Below, piece after piece: positions 33,383-42,595 of a stretch of 64,000 nucleotides of DNA. The notes under the pieces are model-generated. The model made no database searches. It saw nothing but the letters and a program-made list of their open reading frames with translations, and was not told where the DNA came from. The position numbers were made by a program, and so were the translations under genes. This stretch comes from Pseudomonadota bacterium (GTDB taxonomy: Bacteria > Pseudomonadota > Alphaproteobacteria > Acetobacterales > Acetobacteraceae), in the NCBI GenBank assembly GCA_021845985.1, contig JAJZES010000041.1, positions 1 to 64,000 on the forward strand, in the 5' to 3' direction. Positions within the stretch are counted from its first letter, which is position 1. Every line of letters begins with the position of its first letter.

Positions 33383-35121
33383 TCCGCCCCCTGCTCGCCG
33401 CGCTGCTGCTCGGCGCCGCTCCCGCCGCCGCCGCATCACCGCCGGCGTCCGAGGGCGCGCATTTCATGGTGGTGTCGGCGCAGCGCCTCGCCTCCGCGGT
33501 CGGCGCCGACATCCTGCGCCAGGGCGGCAATGCGGTCGATGCCGCGGTCGCCGTCGGCTATGCGCTGGCGGTGGTCGATCCGTGCTGCGGCAATATCGGC
33601 GGCGGCGGCTTCATGACGCTGCATCTGGCCGACGGCCGCGACGTGTTCGTCAATTTCCGCGAAACCGCGCCCGCCACGGCGACCCCGACCATGTATCAGG
33701 ACGCCGCCGGCAACGTCGCGACGGATGCCAGCCTGGTCGGCTGGCGCGCCGTCGGCGTGCCCGGCACGGTGCTCGGCCTGGATACCGCGCTGCGCAAATA
33801 CGGCACCATGACGCGGACCCAGGTGATGACGCCGGCGATCCGGCTGGCCGAGGGCGGCTTCGTGCTGACCGCTGCCGACACCGATCTGCTCGGCCATTTC
33901 GGCGCCCGCCTCGCCGCCGATCCGCAGGCGGCGCATGTCTTCTTTCGCCCCGACGGCAGCGCGCTTGCCGTCGGCGAACGGCTGCGGCAACCGGCACTCG
34001 CCCGCACCCTCGGCGCCATCGCCGAGCATGGGCCGGACGCCTTCTATCACGGGGCCATTCCGGCGGCGATCGCAGCGGCGGCGCGGGCCGGCGGCGGGCT
34101 GCTCACCGAGGCGGATTTCGCCGCCTACCGGGTGAGCGAATCCGCCCCGCTGCGCTGCACCTATCGCGGCTGGCTGGTGCTCTCGGCGCCGCCGCCATCC
34201 TCCGGCGGGGTGACGCTGTGCGAATTGCTGAATATCCTGGAGGGCTACGACCTGCGCGCGATGGGCTTCCACTCGGCGCAGACGGTGCATGTCATGGCCG
34301 AGGCGATGCGCCAGGCCTATGTGGATCGCAACAGCGATCTCGGCGACCCGGATTTTGTCAGCGACCCGGTGGACCGGCTGCTGTCGAAGGACTACGCCGC
34401 CGCCATCCGCGCCACCATCGGCCCGCGCGCCACCCCCTCCGACCTGCTGACCGCGGCGACGCCGCCGCATGAGCGCCCGGAGACGACGCAGTATTCCGTG
34501 CTCGACGCCGCCGGCACCGCGGTTTCCGTCACCTTCACGCTGAACGGTGCCTACGGTGCCGGCGTGATGGCGCCGGACGCCGGCTTCCTGCTCAACGACG
34601 AGATGGACGATTTCACCATCAAGCCCGGCCGGCCGAACCTGTTCGGGCTGGTGCAGGGCAGCGCCAACGCCATCGCCCCGGGCAAACGCCCGCTGTCGTC
34701 GATGGCGCCGACGATCGTGCTGCGCGACGGCCATGTCGCGCTGGTGCTCGGCTCGCCGGGCGGCGCCCGGATCATTACCATTGTGCTGCAGACGGCGCTG
34801 AACCTGCTCGATTTCGGCATGGCGCCGCAGGAGGCGGTGGACGCCCCGCGCATCCATCAGCAATGGCTGCCCGACGTGATCTTCGCCGAGCCGCACGCCC
34901 TCTCGCCGGACACCCAGGCGGTGCTGCACGACATGGGCTACACCATCACCACCCAGACGCCGTGGGGCGCGGCCGAGATCATCGCGGTCGGCGCGGCGCT
35001 GGGCGATGCCGCGCCGCCGTCCTCGGGCAACGATGCGGCTGCCTCGACGCGGATGCAGCCGGGGGCGATTTACGGCGCCAGCGACCCGCGCCGGCCGAAC
35101 GGCGGCGCGGCGGGCGAATAG
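33379..35121 (+). CDS. ggt: Gamma-glutamyltransferase (glutathione hydrolase), probable CTG start
   Basis: 580 residues, full length. Signal-like N-terminus IRPLLAALLLGAAPAAAA directs it to the periplasm. The precursor cleaves itself before the catalytic Thr369 in E-T-T-Q-Y-S, producing two subunits; DAAVAVGYALAVVDPCCGNIGGGGF and LGSPGGARIITIVLQ are family motifs. In this frame no ATG, GTG or TTG lies near the mature start. CTG at 33379 overlaps the TGA of the preceding gene (CTGA), mimicking the ATGA junctions of its neighbours, so I take it as the start. The C-terminal 35 residues are low complexity. Confidence 0.85.
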   Translation: MIRPLLAALLLGAAPAAAASPPASEGAHFMVVSAQRLASAVGADILRQGGNAVDAAVAVGYALAVVDPCCGNIGGGGFMTLHLADGRDVFVNFRETAPATATPTMYQDAAGNVATDASLVGWRAVGVPGTVLGLDTALRKYGTMTRTQVMTPAIRLAEGGFVLTAADTDLLGHFGARLAADPQAAHVFFRPDGSALAVGERLRQPALARTLGAIAEHGPDAFYHGAIPAAIAAAARAGGGLLTEADFAAYRVSESAPLRCTYRGWLVLSAPPPSSGGVTLCELLNILEGYDLRAMGFHSAQTVHVMAEAMRQAYVDRNSDLGDPDFVSDPVDRLLSKDYAAAIRATIGPRATPSDLLTAATPPHERPETTQYSVLDAAGTAVSVTFTLNGAYGAGVMAPDAGFLLNDEMDDFTIKPGRPNLFGLVQGSANAIAPGKRPLSSMAPTIVLRDGHVALVLGSPGGARIITIVLQTALNLLDFGMAPQEAVDAPRIHQQWLPDVIFAEPHALSPDTQAVLHDMGYTITTQTPWGAAEIIAVGAALGDAAPPSSGNDAAASTRMQPGAIYGASDPRRPNGGAAGE

Positions 35122-35165
35122 GCGGCGGCGTTGCAACCGCCGCCGCCATAGCCACATCTGCCGCC

Positions 35166-35324
35166 ATGACCGAGACCGCAACGCCCAAGCCGCCCCGCCC
35201 TGCCGCCGACTCCACGGCCGAACCCGCCCCGCCGGCCAAGCCGGCCGAAATCGGCGGCCCGCCGGGGCCGGAGCCGACCCGCTACGGCGACTGGGAGCGC
35301 AAGGGCCGCTGTATCGACTTCTGA
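35166..35324 (+). CDS. DUF1674 / SDHAF4-like succinate dehydrogenase assembly factor
   Basis: 52 residues. The Pro/Ala-rich N-terminus is variable, and the C-terminus GPEPTRYGDWERKGRCIDF is the conserved signature of DUF1674, the bacterial relatives of mitochondrial SDHAF4, which helps mature the flavoprotein subunit of succinate dehydrogenase. ATG at 35166. It lies 44 bases after ggt on the same strand. No sdh genes are in the window. Confidence 0.85.
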   Translation: MTETATPKPPRPAADSTAEPAPPAKPAEIGGPPGPEPTRYGDWERKGRCIDF

Positions 35325-35337
35325 GCCGCCGCGCCGC

Positions 35338-36075
35338 TCAGGCGAGGTAGTCGAACACCACCTCGCCCAGCCCTAGGGTGATATCGGCCAGGATATGCGT
35401 CGCCGAGAGCACCTCGCGCACCGGCAATTCGGCGACCGGCGCCAGCGCGTGCGGATGCAGCTCCAGCGCCGCCGGCCCGGTCCAGGCGCCCTTCAGCGTG
35501 ATGTCCTGCAGGTAGTAGCGCACCAGCTCGCACACCCGCGCGCTGCCATCGACATGCGGGATCACCTTCACCAGATATTGCGGCTCATGCAGCGCCGCCA
35601 ACACCGTGTCGGCCGGCAGCGTGCGGTGCTTGTAGCCCATGGTGCCGACGGCGATGCGCAGCTTGCCGTAATCCAGCGTGCCGACCAGCGTATCGACATC
35701 GACTTCGAGCGTCGGATTGGCGAGCTTCTTCGGAAACCCCCACAATTCCCGCCCGCCGGCGATCGGCGGATGGTCGTTGAGGAACATCGCGTGGGTATAG
35801 GCCCCGCGCTTGCCCTGCCAGGTCACCGGGATCACCTGCCCGGATTCGGTGTAGTCGCCGAATCCGGTGCTGTCGGGCATGCGGATGAACTCGTATTTCA
35901 CCACGTCATCGGCGATTTCCAGCGGCGCCGGCACCACCCGTTCCAGCGCCGCGCGATCGGTGCGGTAGGTGATGATCATGTATTCCCGATTGACGAACCG
36001 ATAGGGCCCGACCGGAAAGGCCGGGTTGGTCAACGGCATCGCGAACGCCGTCTTGCGGACGGTGTCGATGTCCAT
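35338..36075 (-). CDS. adc: Acetoacetate decarboxylase family protein
   Basis: 245 residues. The active-site segment [11 protein letters not shown] places the Schiff-base lysine at about 116 (its pKa-tuning neighbour at 117), as in clostridial acetoacetate decarboxylase. Glu64 and Arg65 in [10 protein letters not shown] are also family residues. It converts acetoacetate to acetone and CO2, and paired with ketone-body or polyhydroxybutyrate metabolism this would dispose of acetoacetate. ATG start. It is preceded on the same strand by a patatin gene 22 bases away, probably one operon. Confidence 0.9.
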   Translation of the reverse strand: MDIDTVRKTAFAMPLTNPAFPVGPYRFVNREYMIITYRTDRAALERVVPAPLEIADDVVKYEFIRMPDSTGFGDYTESGQVIPVTWQGKRGAYTHAMFLNDHPPIAGGRELWGFPKKLANPTLEVDVDTLVGTLDYGKLRIAVGTMGYKHRTLPADTVLAALHEPQYLVKVIPHVDGSARVCELVRYYLQDITLKGAWTGPAALELHPHALAPVAELPVREVLSATHILADITLGLGEVVFDYLA

Positions 36076-36097
36076 GGTCGCCTCCGTATTGGGTGGA

Positions 36098-37234
36098 TCA
36101 GAGTTGCTTGCGCGCCGGGCTGAGCACGTCGAAGGTGCGGAATCCGGCCTCCGGCGGTGCCGGATGCTTCCACGGCGCCACCGTCAGCGTGTGCCGCGCA
36201 TCCCCCAGCCCCTTTTGCCAGCGCCGCTCCATGGTGGTGCGATCGAACTGAAAATCCTTCTGCGCCCCCTGCGGTTCCGTCGGATGATAGATCAGATGGG
36301 CGACGTCGAACTGCGCCGGGCAGGAGAAGGCGCGCAGATGCTTGACCGCCGGGTCATCCTGCAGCTCGGCCGGCAGACGATCGAGGAAGCTGGCGACGGC
36401 GCGCCGCTGGTTGTGCACGTCGCGCGACGCATCGGTGCCGGTGCGGGTGCGGCTCGAATAGCGGATGTCCTTGTCGCGCTCGGCCACTTCGTCGAGATTG
36501 GTCGGCCGCTTGCCGCGCGCCGGAAACAGATCGACCTGAAACACCAGACTGTCGCGCCGCGGCATGTCGGAGGTGACGTATTGCAGCGGGGTGTTGGAGA
36601 CGAGGCCGCCATCCCAATAGGCTGAGCCGTCGATCTCCACCGCCGACAGCCCCGGCGGCAGCGCGCCGCTGGCCATCACATGCTCTGGACGCAGCTTGGT
36701 GGTGGTGTTGTCGAAATAGATCATGTTGCCGGTTTCGACCTGCACCGCGCCCACCGACAGGCGGGTCGGGCCGGCATTGATGCGGTCGAAATCGACCAGT
36801 TCCTCAAGCGTCGCGCGCAGATGGCTGGTGTCGTAGAAACTCACCGGCGGCGTATGGCTCAGCCACTCCAGCGGCGGGCGCGGGCGGAAAAACCCCGGCT
36901 GGCCAAACAGCACCGCCGACAAGGCACCGAGCCGCTGCTCGGCCTGTCGCACCGCTTCCAGATTGACCCCCGGCCACAACGCCACCGGTGCGGTGATGCG
37001 CGACCAGAACGCCCGCAGCTTGTCCACCCGATGCCCCGGCGCGTTGCCGACGATCAGGCTGGCGTTGATGGCGCCGATCGACACCCCCGCCACCCAATCA
37101 GGCGTCAGCCCAAACTCCGCCAGCCCTTCGAACACGCCGGCCTGATAGGAGCCGAGCGCGCCACCCCCCTGCAGCACCAGCACAGTACGGCGGTCGCGAT
37201 GCGCGTCGATCGGCGGAGTGGCGGGCTGAGCCAT
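36098..37234 (-). CDS. Patatin-like phospholipase with DUF3734 C-terminal domain
   Basis: 378 residues. The patatin domain has [20 protein letters not shown] (oxyanion loop, 19-38), the nucleophile elbow G50-V-S52-I-G54 and the catalytic Asp motif YWDGGLVSN. The C-terminal half (about 250-378, with [14 protein letters not shown] and [30 protein letters not shown]) is the DUF3734 extension. Such proteins commonly sit with acetoacetate decarboxylase and 3-hydroxybutyrate dehydrogenase genes and are suspected to act on lipids or polyhydroxybutyrate granules. AAGGAC lies upstream of the ATG. Confidence 0.88.
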   Translation of the reverse strand: MAQPATPPIDAHRDRRTVLVLQGGGALGSYQAGVFEGLAEFGLTPDWVAGVSIGAINASLIVGNAPGHRVDKLRAFWSRITAPVALWPGVNLEAVRQAEQRLGALSAVLFGQPGFFRPRPPLEWLSHTPPVSFYDTSHLRATLEELVDFDRINAGPTRLSVGAVQVETGNMIYFDNTTTKLRPEHVMASGALPPGLSAVEIDGSAYWDGGLVSNTPLQYVTSDMPRRDSLVFQVDLFPARGKRPTNLDEVAERDKDIRYSSRTRTGTDASRDVHNQRRAVASFLDRLPAELQDDPAVKHLRAFSCPAQFDVAHLIYHPTEPQGAQKDFQFDRTTMERRWQKGLGDARHTLTVAPWKHPAPPEAGFRTFDVLSPARKQL

Positions 37235-37295
37235 CGCATGCGGTCCTTGCGGATGAGCGCCAAAGATATGGCGCCCCCCCCCACGGCGCCACCCC

Positions 37296-37712
37296 TCAAC
37301 CGCTGATCTGCATTAACCATTCAGACAGATTGTAGTGGTTTGCAATGAAGCTGACCCGCCCGTCGCGCAGCGTGAAGAAGGCGCCAGCCGCCAGCGTATA
37401 GCGCTGCCCGCGCGCCGGCGGCGTGCCGTGCGGCAGCCCCGGATCGGTGGCCAGATAGGTGCCATGAACGGTGAACGTGGCGGCGGCATGGCGGCCGCTG
37501 GCTTCGCTCAGCACCACCAGGTCGCCGATCCGCTCGCGGTAGCAGCGGTTCATCGCGCCGAGAAAGCGTCGGAAGGCGTCGCGCCCGATCTCCCGCCCGC
37601 CCTGGTTGATGTCGTGGACTACATCCTCGGTCAGCAGCGCCAGAAAGGCTTCGACATCGCCGGCGTTGAAGGCGGCGTAGTAGGCGCGCACGAGGCATTC
37701 GCTGTCGCTCAT
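37296..37712 (-). CDS. SnoaL/ketosteroid-isomerase-like (NTF2-fold) protein
   Basis: 138 residues of the NTF2-like cone fold: LVRAYYAAFNAGDVEAFLALLTEDVVHDINQGG at the N-terminus, then GRDAFRRFLGAMNRCYRERI and FFTLRDGRVSFIANHYNLSEWL. Members include polyketide cyclases, ketosteroid isomerases and many proteins of unknown activity. The ATG overlaps the stop of the 2OG-Fe oxygenase gene, so the two are translated as a unit. The substrate is unknown. Confidence 0.8.
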   Translation of the reverse strand: MSDSECLVRAYYAAFNAGDVEAFLALLTEDVVHDINQGGREIGRDAFRRFLGAMNRCYRERIGDLVVLSEASGRHAAATFTVHGTYLATDPGLPHGTPPARGQRYTLAAGAFFTLRDGRVSFIANHYNLSEWLMQISG

Positions 37713-38341
37713 GCCGCGGCGGTCAGACGCTTGAGAAACGCCGAAATCCGATGCCGCCGCAGCTCCGAGCGGGCGGCGGCGTCGCGCGTCATGTAGTTGA
37801 GCTGCACGGTATAGCGCGGGCCGACATGCTGCTTATGACCATGCCACGCCGTCGGGCCGTTGGGAAACACCAGCAGCGTGCCGTCGATCGGCGGCACCTC
37901 GACGACATAGTCCTCGATGTCGCGGCCCGAGCGCAGCAGCCGCAGACAGCCGGCCTGGCTGCTCCAGGCGTCGCTGGCCTGATTGAGATAGAGCAGCACG
38001 GTGACGCGCTTGGCGATGCTGTCGGTGTGGATCTGCCCGTCGCGCGCGCGGGTCTGGCCGCGCAGCGTCAGCATGGTCGGCGCGCCGGACAGATCGAGCT
38101 GAAACTTGGCGCCGATCGCCTCGCGCAGCGCCGGCCCCTCCATCTCCGCCACCAGCGCGCGCGCCGCCGGGCCGAGCCTGAGCGAGCCGGGCGGGAACGA
38201 CCCGCGCTGCGCCATCGGCGGCAGATCGCGGATCACCGCGGGCAGCATGTCGGGCGGCACGAAATTGCGGATGACGACATGCGCGAACGGGTCGGTTGCC
38301 GCCGGGGTGGCGCGCAGCGCGTCGAAATTGAGCCGGATCAT
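37709..38341 (-). CDS. 2-oxoglutarate/Fe(II)-dependent oxygenase family protein
   Basis: 210 residues with the double-stranded beta-helix signature: H105-T-D107 in GQIHTDSIAKRVTVLLYLN, a distal His (167 or 169) in WHGHKQHVG and the 2-oxoglutarate-binding R176 in PRYTVQLNYM. It should hydroxylate a small molecule or protein using O2 and 2-oxoglutarate. I chose the ATG at 38341 (MIRLNFDALR); a longer frame upstream is not supported. ATGA overlap with the SnoaL-like gene. The sequence does not identify the substrate. Confidence 0.78.
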   Translation of the reverse strand: MIRLNFDALRATPAATDPFAHVVIRNFVPPDMLPAVIRDLPPMAQRGSFPPGSLRLGPAARALVAEMEGPALREAIGAKFQLDLSGAPTMLTLRGQTRARDGQIHTDSIAKRVTVLLYLNQASDAWSSQAGCLRLLRSGRDIEDYVVEVPPIDGTLLVFPNGPTAWHGHKQHVGPRYTVQLNYMTRDAAARSELRRHRISAFLKRLTAAA

Positions 38342-38511
38342 GCGTCCCTCCCTGTCCGTCGCCACCATAGCCAGGCCGCGCGGCGCGGCAACCGCACCGC
38401 GCGGCGGATGTTGCACCGACCGCCTTGCCGCTGCCGGCCGCGCCGCGGTATAGGCCCGACCTCGCCCGGCCGGTCGGGATCGGCGGGGCCTTGTGCGCAG
38501 GAGCGGGACCA

Positions 38512-38736
38512 ATGAAGGCGGGCATCCACCCGGATTACCACGAGATCAACGTGATCATGACCGACGGCACCACGTTCACGACGCGGTCGTGCTCGGGCAA
38601 GCCCGGCGACACGCTGCGCCTGGACATCGACACCAAGTCGCATCCCGCCTGGACCGGCGTGCAGCGGATCATGGACACCGGCGGCCAGGTGGCCAAGTTC
38701 AACAAGCGCTTCGCCGGCCTCGGGGTCAAGACGTAG
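38512..38736 (+). CDS. rpmE: 50S ribosomal protein L31
   Basis: 74 residues, beginning [19 protein letters not shown] with SHPAWTG and [11 protein letters not shown]. Only one Cys (27) is present, so this is the zinc-free type of L31 usual in alphaproteobacteria; the zinc ligands Cys16, Cys18, Cys37 and Cys40 of zinc-type L31 are absent. GGAGCGGG lies five bases before the ATG at 38512. Monocistronic by layout. Confidence 0.97.
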   Translation: MKAGIHPDYHEINVIMTDGTTFTTRSCSGKPGDTLRLDIDTKSHPAWTGVQRIMDTGGQVAKFNKRFAGLGVKT

Positions 38737-38839
38737 CGGTCGCGCGGGGCGCCGCTCAACCCGGCGCCTGCCGCCTGATTTTGCCGCAATCCTCTGCCAT
38801 GTCTGTCCAACGCCGGACGGCGCGAAGGGACTGACGGTG

Positions 38840-39463
38840 ATGAGCATGCGCGGCACCCACCCTGGACGCAACGTCGTTGCGGCGGCGCTGCTGCTCGGAC
38901 TGGGCGGCTGCGTCGTCTATCCGGGTGGCCAGGTCTATGGCGGCGGCTACGGCTATGCCGCCCCGCCCGCCGCCGGCTACGCCCCAGGCACCGCCGACGG
39001 CGCCCCGCCCGCCTATTTCGCCCAACCGGGCTACGCCCAACCGGGCTACGCCCAACCGGGCTATGCCCAACCGGGCTATGCCCAACCGGGCTATGCCCAA
39101 CCGGGCTATGCCCAACCAGTCTTCGTCCAGCCGGGCTATGCCCAACCAGTCTTCGTCCAGCCGGGCTATGCCGGCTACGCCCCCGGCTTCATCGCCCCGC
39201 CGGTGATCGGTTTCGGCTTTGGCGGCGGCGGCTGGTCGGGCGGCGACTATCGCGACGGCGGCAACTGGCACGGCGGCGGGCCGGGTGGCTGGCAGGGTCA
39301 GGGCGGGCCGCGCCCGAACGACGCCGCCCAGAACCGCCAGCAACCGCACCCATGGGCGCGCGGCGGGCAGCAGACGGCGCAGCCGACCCGCTTCGCCCCG
39401 GCCGCCGCGCCGCAACAGCGCGGCGGCGAGCAGCGGCCGAACCCGAACCAGAACGGGCACTGA
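38840..39463 (+). CDS. Repeat-rich Pro/Gln/Gly/Tyr lipoprotein
   Basis: 207 residues. The signal peptide ends in the lipobox LGGC (Cys24), so it should be membrane-anchored by lipid. A central run has six AQPGY units followed by two AQPVFVQPGY units (about 61-110), then Gly/Trp-rich and Gln/Asn/Pro-rich tails, all predicted disordered. Several ATG codons stand at the start; I take the one at 38840. Function unknown. The composition resembles surface-exposed or cell-wall-adherent low-complexity proteins. No close operon partner; the next gene is convergent. Confidence 0.75.
   Translation: MSMRGTHPGRNVVAAALLLGLGGCVVYPGGQVYGGGYGYAAPPAAGYAPGTADGAPPAYFAQPGYAQPGYAQPGYAQPGYAQPGYAQPGYAQPVFVQPGYAQPVFVQPGYAGYAPGFIAPPVIGFGFGGGGWSGGDYRDGGNWHGGGPGGWQGQGGPRPNDAAQNRQQPHPWARGGQQTAQPTRFAPAAAPQQRGGEQRPNPNQNGH
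39020..39169 (+). repeat. 15-bp tandem repeats in the lipoprotein gene
   Basis: Six 15-bp units GCCCAACCGGGCTAY (39020-39109) are followed by two 30-bp units (39110-39139, 39140-39169) that combine a variant GCCCAACCAGTCTTC with GTCCAGCCGGGCTAT. The array is in frame. Its near-identity suggests recent expansion by slippage or unequal exchange. Confidence 0.9.
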
Positions 39464-39472
39464 CCGCCGCGC

Positions 39473-41026
39473 TCAGTCGATCACCGCGGGATGCGCCGCG
39501 TCCGGCTTGGCGGTCGCGGCGACCGGCCGCCGCATCACCAGCAGCAGCAGCAGCGCCAGCAGCGTCGTCAGCATCATGAACTTGTAATCGTCGATATAGG
39601 CGATGATCAGCGCCTGATTGTTGATCAGCGCGTCGAGCACCTGCGCCCCGGCGCTGCGCCCCGGATTGAGCAGATGCGTCACCGCCCCGCCCGCCTGCAG
39701 CGCCCGGTTGAACGGCGTGACGAAGGCGCCCAATTCGCTGTGCACCACTTGCACGTTGCGCGCCAGCAGCGCCGAGGTGACGGAAATGCCGATCGCGCTG
39801 CCGACATTGCGGAACAGGCTGAGCAGCGCCGTGCCGTCGGTGCGCAGCGCCGCCGGCAGCGTCGCAAACGCCAGCACCTGCAGCGGGATGAACACGAAGC
39901 CGAGCGCCGCGCCCTGCACCATCAGCGTGCCAATCAGGCTGCTGGCGCCGATATCGGGGGTCCAGGTGGTGCTCTCATAAAGCGACCAGGTCAGCAGCAG
40001 CAACCCGAACGCCATCAGCTTGCGCGGGTCGAAGCGGGCGGCGAGCCGCCCGGCCAGCAGCATCGAGGCCATCGTGCCGATGCCGCGCGGCGCCATCACC
40101 AGCCCGGCCGTCGCCACCGGATAATTGCCCAGCGTCTGCAGCCATGGCGCCAGCAGCGCCGAGGTCGCCAGCAACACCACGCCAATGGCAAACATCATCG
40201 CCAGCGCAGCGGAGAAATTAACGTCCTTGAAGATGCGCGGCGAGATGAACGGCTTGTCAAAGGTCAGCAGATGCACCAGGAACAGATAGATGCCGAGACC
40301 GGCCAGCACCGCCTCGGTAATCACCTCGCCGGAGGAGAACCAGTCTTTGTCCTGGCCGCGGTCGAGCATCATCTGCAGCGCGCCTAGGCCGAGCGCCAGC
40401 ACGCCGAACCCGGTCCAGTCGAAGCGCAGCGCCGCGTTGATCGGCGATTTCGGCATGAACACCGCCAGCCCGGTGATCGCCAGCAGACCAAACGGCAGAT
40501 TGACGTAGAACACATAGCGCCAGTTATAAACGTCGGTCAGATAGCCGCCGAGCGTCGGACCCAGGATCGGGCCGACCATCACCCCCATGCCCCACACCGC
40601 CATCGCCGTGCCGCGCATCGCCGGCGGATAAATGTCGAGCATCAGCGCCTGCGACAGCGGCACCAGCGCCGCGCCGAACACGCCCTGCAGCAGCCGAAAC
40701 GCCACCATCTGCGGCAGCGACTGCGCCACCCCGCACAGCATCGAGGCGACGGTGAACCCGACCAGGCACAGCAGGAACAGGTTCTTGCGGCCAAACCGCG
40801 CCGCCAGCCAGCCGACCGGCGCGGTCATGATGGCGGCGGCGACGACGTAGGAGGTCAGCACCCAGGTAATCTGATCCGATGTCGCCGACAGGCTGCCCTG
40901 CATATACGGCAGCGCGACGTTGGCGATCGTCGAGTCGAGTGCCTGCATCAGCGTCGCCACCATCGCGCAGACGGTGATGATCGCCCGGTGCGGCACCGGG
41001 CGATCCTCGCTCGGGGCTGCGCTCAC
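39473..41026 (-). CDS. emrB: DHA2-family (14-TMS) multidrug MFS transporter, EmrB-like
   Basis: 517 residues, about 14 hydrophobic segments. Motifs are MQALDSTIANVALPYMQGSL (motif D1 with the proton-coupling Asp), GWLAARFGRKNLFL (motif A) and MGVMVGPILGPTLGGYL (motif C of drug/proton antiporters). It should export hydrophobic compounds together with the HlyD-type protein and an outer-membrane channel. The start overlaps the emrA stop as ATGA. It ends the MarR-EmrA-EmrB operon. Confidence 0.93.
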   Translation of the reverse strand: MSAAPSEDRPVPHRAIITVCAMVATLMQALDSTIANVALPYMQGSLSATSDQITWVLTSYVVAAAIMTAPVGWLAARFGRKNLFLLCLVGFTVASMLCGVAQSLPQMVAFRLLQGVFGAALVPLSQALMLDIYPPAMRGTAMAVWGMGVMVGPILGPTLGGYLTDVYNWRYVFYVNLPFGLLAITGLAVFMPKSPINAALRFDWTGFGVLALGLGALQMMLDRGQDKDWFSSGEVITEAVLAGLGIYLFLVHLLTFDKPFISPRIFKDVNFSAALAMMFAIGVVLLATSALLAPWLQTLGNYPVATAGLVMAPRGIGTMASMLLAGRLAARFDPRKLMAFGLLLLTWSLYESTTWTPDIGASSLIGTLMVQGAALGFVFIPLQVLAFATLPAALRTDGTALLSLFRNVGSAIGISVTSALLARNVQVVHSELGAFVTPFNRALQAGGAVTHLLNPGRSAGAQVLDALINNQALIIAYIDDYKFMMLTTLLALLLLLVMRRPVAATAKPDAAHPAVID

Positions 41027-42114
41027 GGCAACAGATCGGAGAAATGCCGGACATGCCCGGTGTCGATATCGGCCTCGACGCTCATGCCGGCGCGCAGGTC
41101 CGGCGCGCCGGGCGGGCGCTCGACCAGGATGCGCACCGGCAGACGCTGCACCACCTTGACCCAGTTGCCCGAGGAGTTCTGTGCCGGCAACACCGAGAAC
41201 TCCGACGCGCTGGCCGGCGCAATGCTCTGCACCGTGCCGTGCCAGACGCGGCCGGGGAAGGTATCGACGGTGATCTCCACCGGATCACCGACCTTGACAT
41301 GGGTCAGCTCGGTCTCTTTCGGATTCGCCTCGACCCAGACATGCTCGTCGGAGACGAGACCAAACGCCGCGGTGGCGTCGGCGAGATACATGCCGGGCTG
41401 CGTCGATTCGACATTGGTGACGGTGCCGCTGAACGGTGCGCGGATGACGGTGTGATCGAGCTGACGCTGCTGCTCCTCGACCCGCGCCTGCGCCTCCAGG
41501 TATTGCGGCGTCGTCTTGACATCGACATTGGCGTCGCCACCGAGCCGGGCAAGCTGCACATCGGCCTGCTCGCGCAGGCTCTCCGCCGCCGCCTTGTCGG
41601 AGGCGAGTTTGAAGCGGGCATCATCATATTCGACGCGGGTGACGCCGCCGCTCCTGACCAGATTGGCGTAGCGGTCGAAATTCGCCTGATCGGCATCGAC
41701 CTGCGCCTGGCGGGTGGCGATGTCGCTCAGCATGCGCCGATAATCGTGCTTCATCGCCTCCATGGTCAGCGCCGTCTCGGCCAGATTGGCCTTCGCCCCG
41801 GCCAGCGCGATGCGCACCTGCCGGTCACGCAGCCGCAGCAGCACGTCGCCGGTGTTGACGTGCTGACCCTCCTTGACATCGACCTCGCCGACGATGCCGG
41901 AAATATCGTCGGAAATGGCGAGCTTGCTGGCGTGCACATAGGAATCGTCGATGTTCATGTAGCGGCCGCCCTGCAGCCACCAGTAGCCGGCGCCAACGGC
42001 GACGACGACGATGCCGCCCAGCATCAGGATCGGCCGCAGCAGCCGCGTGCGCGACTGCCGTGCGGTGCTGCCGGGAAGCACGAGATTACCGGGTGCGGTG
42101 GTTGCCGAGGCCAT
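41023..42114 (-). CDS. emrA: HlyD/EmrA-family membrane fusion protein
   Basis: 363 residues. One N-terminal membrane anchor (about 27-47, LRPILMLGGIVVVAVGAGYWW) precedes a biotinyl-lipoyl half motif (VGEVDVKEGQHVNTGDVLLRL), a coiled-coil hairpin (about 100-210) and the second lipoyl half (VIRAPFSGTVTNVESTQPGMYL). It bridges EmrB and an outer-membrane factor. I chose the ATG at 42114, which shares its A with the TGA stop of the marR gene (TGATG); a longer frame overlaps marR. Confidence 0.93.
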   Translation of the reverse strand: MASATTAPGNLVLPGSTARQSRTRLLRPILMLGGIVVVAVGAGYWWLQGGRYMNIDDSYVHASKLAISDDISGIVGEVDVKEGQHVNTGDVLLRLRDRQVRIALAGAKANLAETALTMEAMKHDYRRMLSDIATRQAQVDADQANFDRYANLVRSGGVTRVEYDDARFKLASDKAAAESLREQADVQLARLGGDANVDVKTTPQYLEAQARVEEQQRQLDHTVIRAPFSGTVTNVESTQPGMYLADATAAFGLVSDEHVWVEANPKETELTHVKVGDPVEITVDTFPGRVWHGTVQSIAPASASEFSVLPAQNSSGNWVKVVQRLPVRILVERPPGAPDLRAGMSVEADIDTGHVRHFSDLLP

Positions 42115-42587
42115 CAGGCGACATCCTTCATGCGCGGGGCGCGTTCGGCCCCGCGGTTGCGGCATTCGCTGAGCAGCGTCGCCTTCATCCGTTGCAGTCC
42201 TTCGATCATGGTCCGCTCAAGGTCTTGAGGAATATTCAGTGTCGCCACTTCAAGGATGGCAGCGCGTTCGCTGTGCAGTTCACCCAGCACCTCGGCACTG
42301 GGCGGCAGCAGATGCAGCCGCCAGATGCGCCGGTCCTTCGGGTCCGGCCGGCGCTCGACCATGCCGCGCGCCTCCAGCCGATCGATCAGCCGGGCCACAG
42401 TAATCGGCTCGACCTCCAAAATCTCGGACAATTCCTTCTGCGACAACCCCGGCTGGCGTTCGAGCCAGAACAGGATCACCCATTGCGCCCGCGTCATCCC
42501 GCGCCCGGCCGCCCGCTTGTCCGACTCATGGCGCAGCAGCCGGGCGACATCGTGCAGCAGGAACAGCAGGTCGGTGTTTTGGGTCAC
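42114..42587 (-). CDS. MarR family transcriptional regulator
   Basis: 157 residues with a winged helix (about 28-100): GMTRAQWVILFWLERQPGLSQKELSEILEVEPITVARLIDRLEARGMVERRPDPKDRR-like order, split here by its turn and wing. GTG start. First gene of the operon with emrA and emrB, so it probably represses that operon and is released by a drug or phenolic ligand. A palindromic site lies just upstream (42596-42620). Confidence 0.92.
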   Translation of the reverse strand: MTQNTDLLFLLHDVARLLRHESDKRAAGRGMTRAQWVILFWLERQPGLSQKELSEILEVEPITVARLIDRLEARGMVERRPDPKDRRIWRLHLLPPSAEVLGELHSERAAILEVATLNIPQDLERTMIEGLQRMKATLLSECRNRGAERAPRMKDVA

Positions 42588-42595
42588 AGCGACAT

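Noticed and set aside
36098-37234. Assigning the patatin as a secreted virulence phospholipase
   Set aside because: No signal peptide is present and the C-terminal DUF3734 and neighbours point to intracellular lipid or PHB metabolism.
38737-38839. Terminator after rpmE at the GGCGCC inverted repeat
   Set aside because: The stem is short (six bases) and the T run is too distant.
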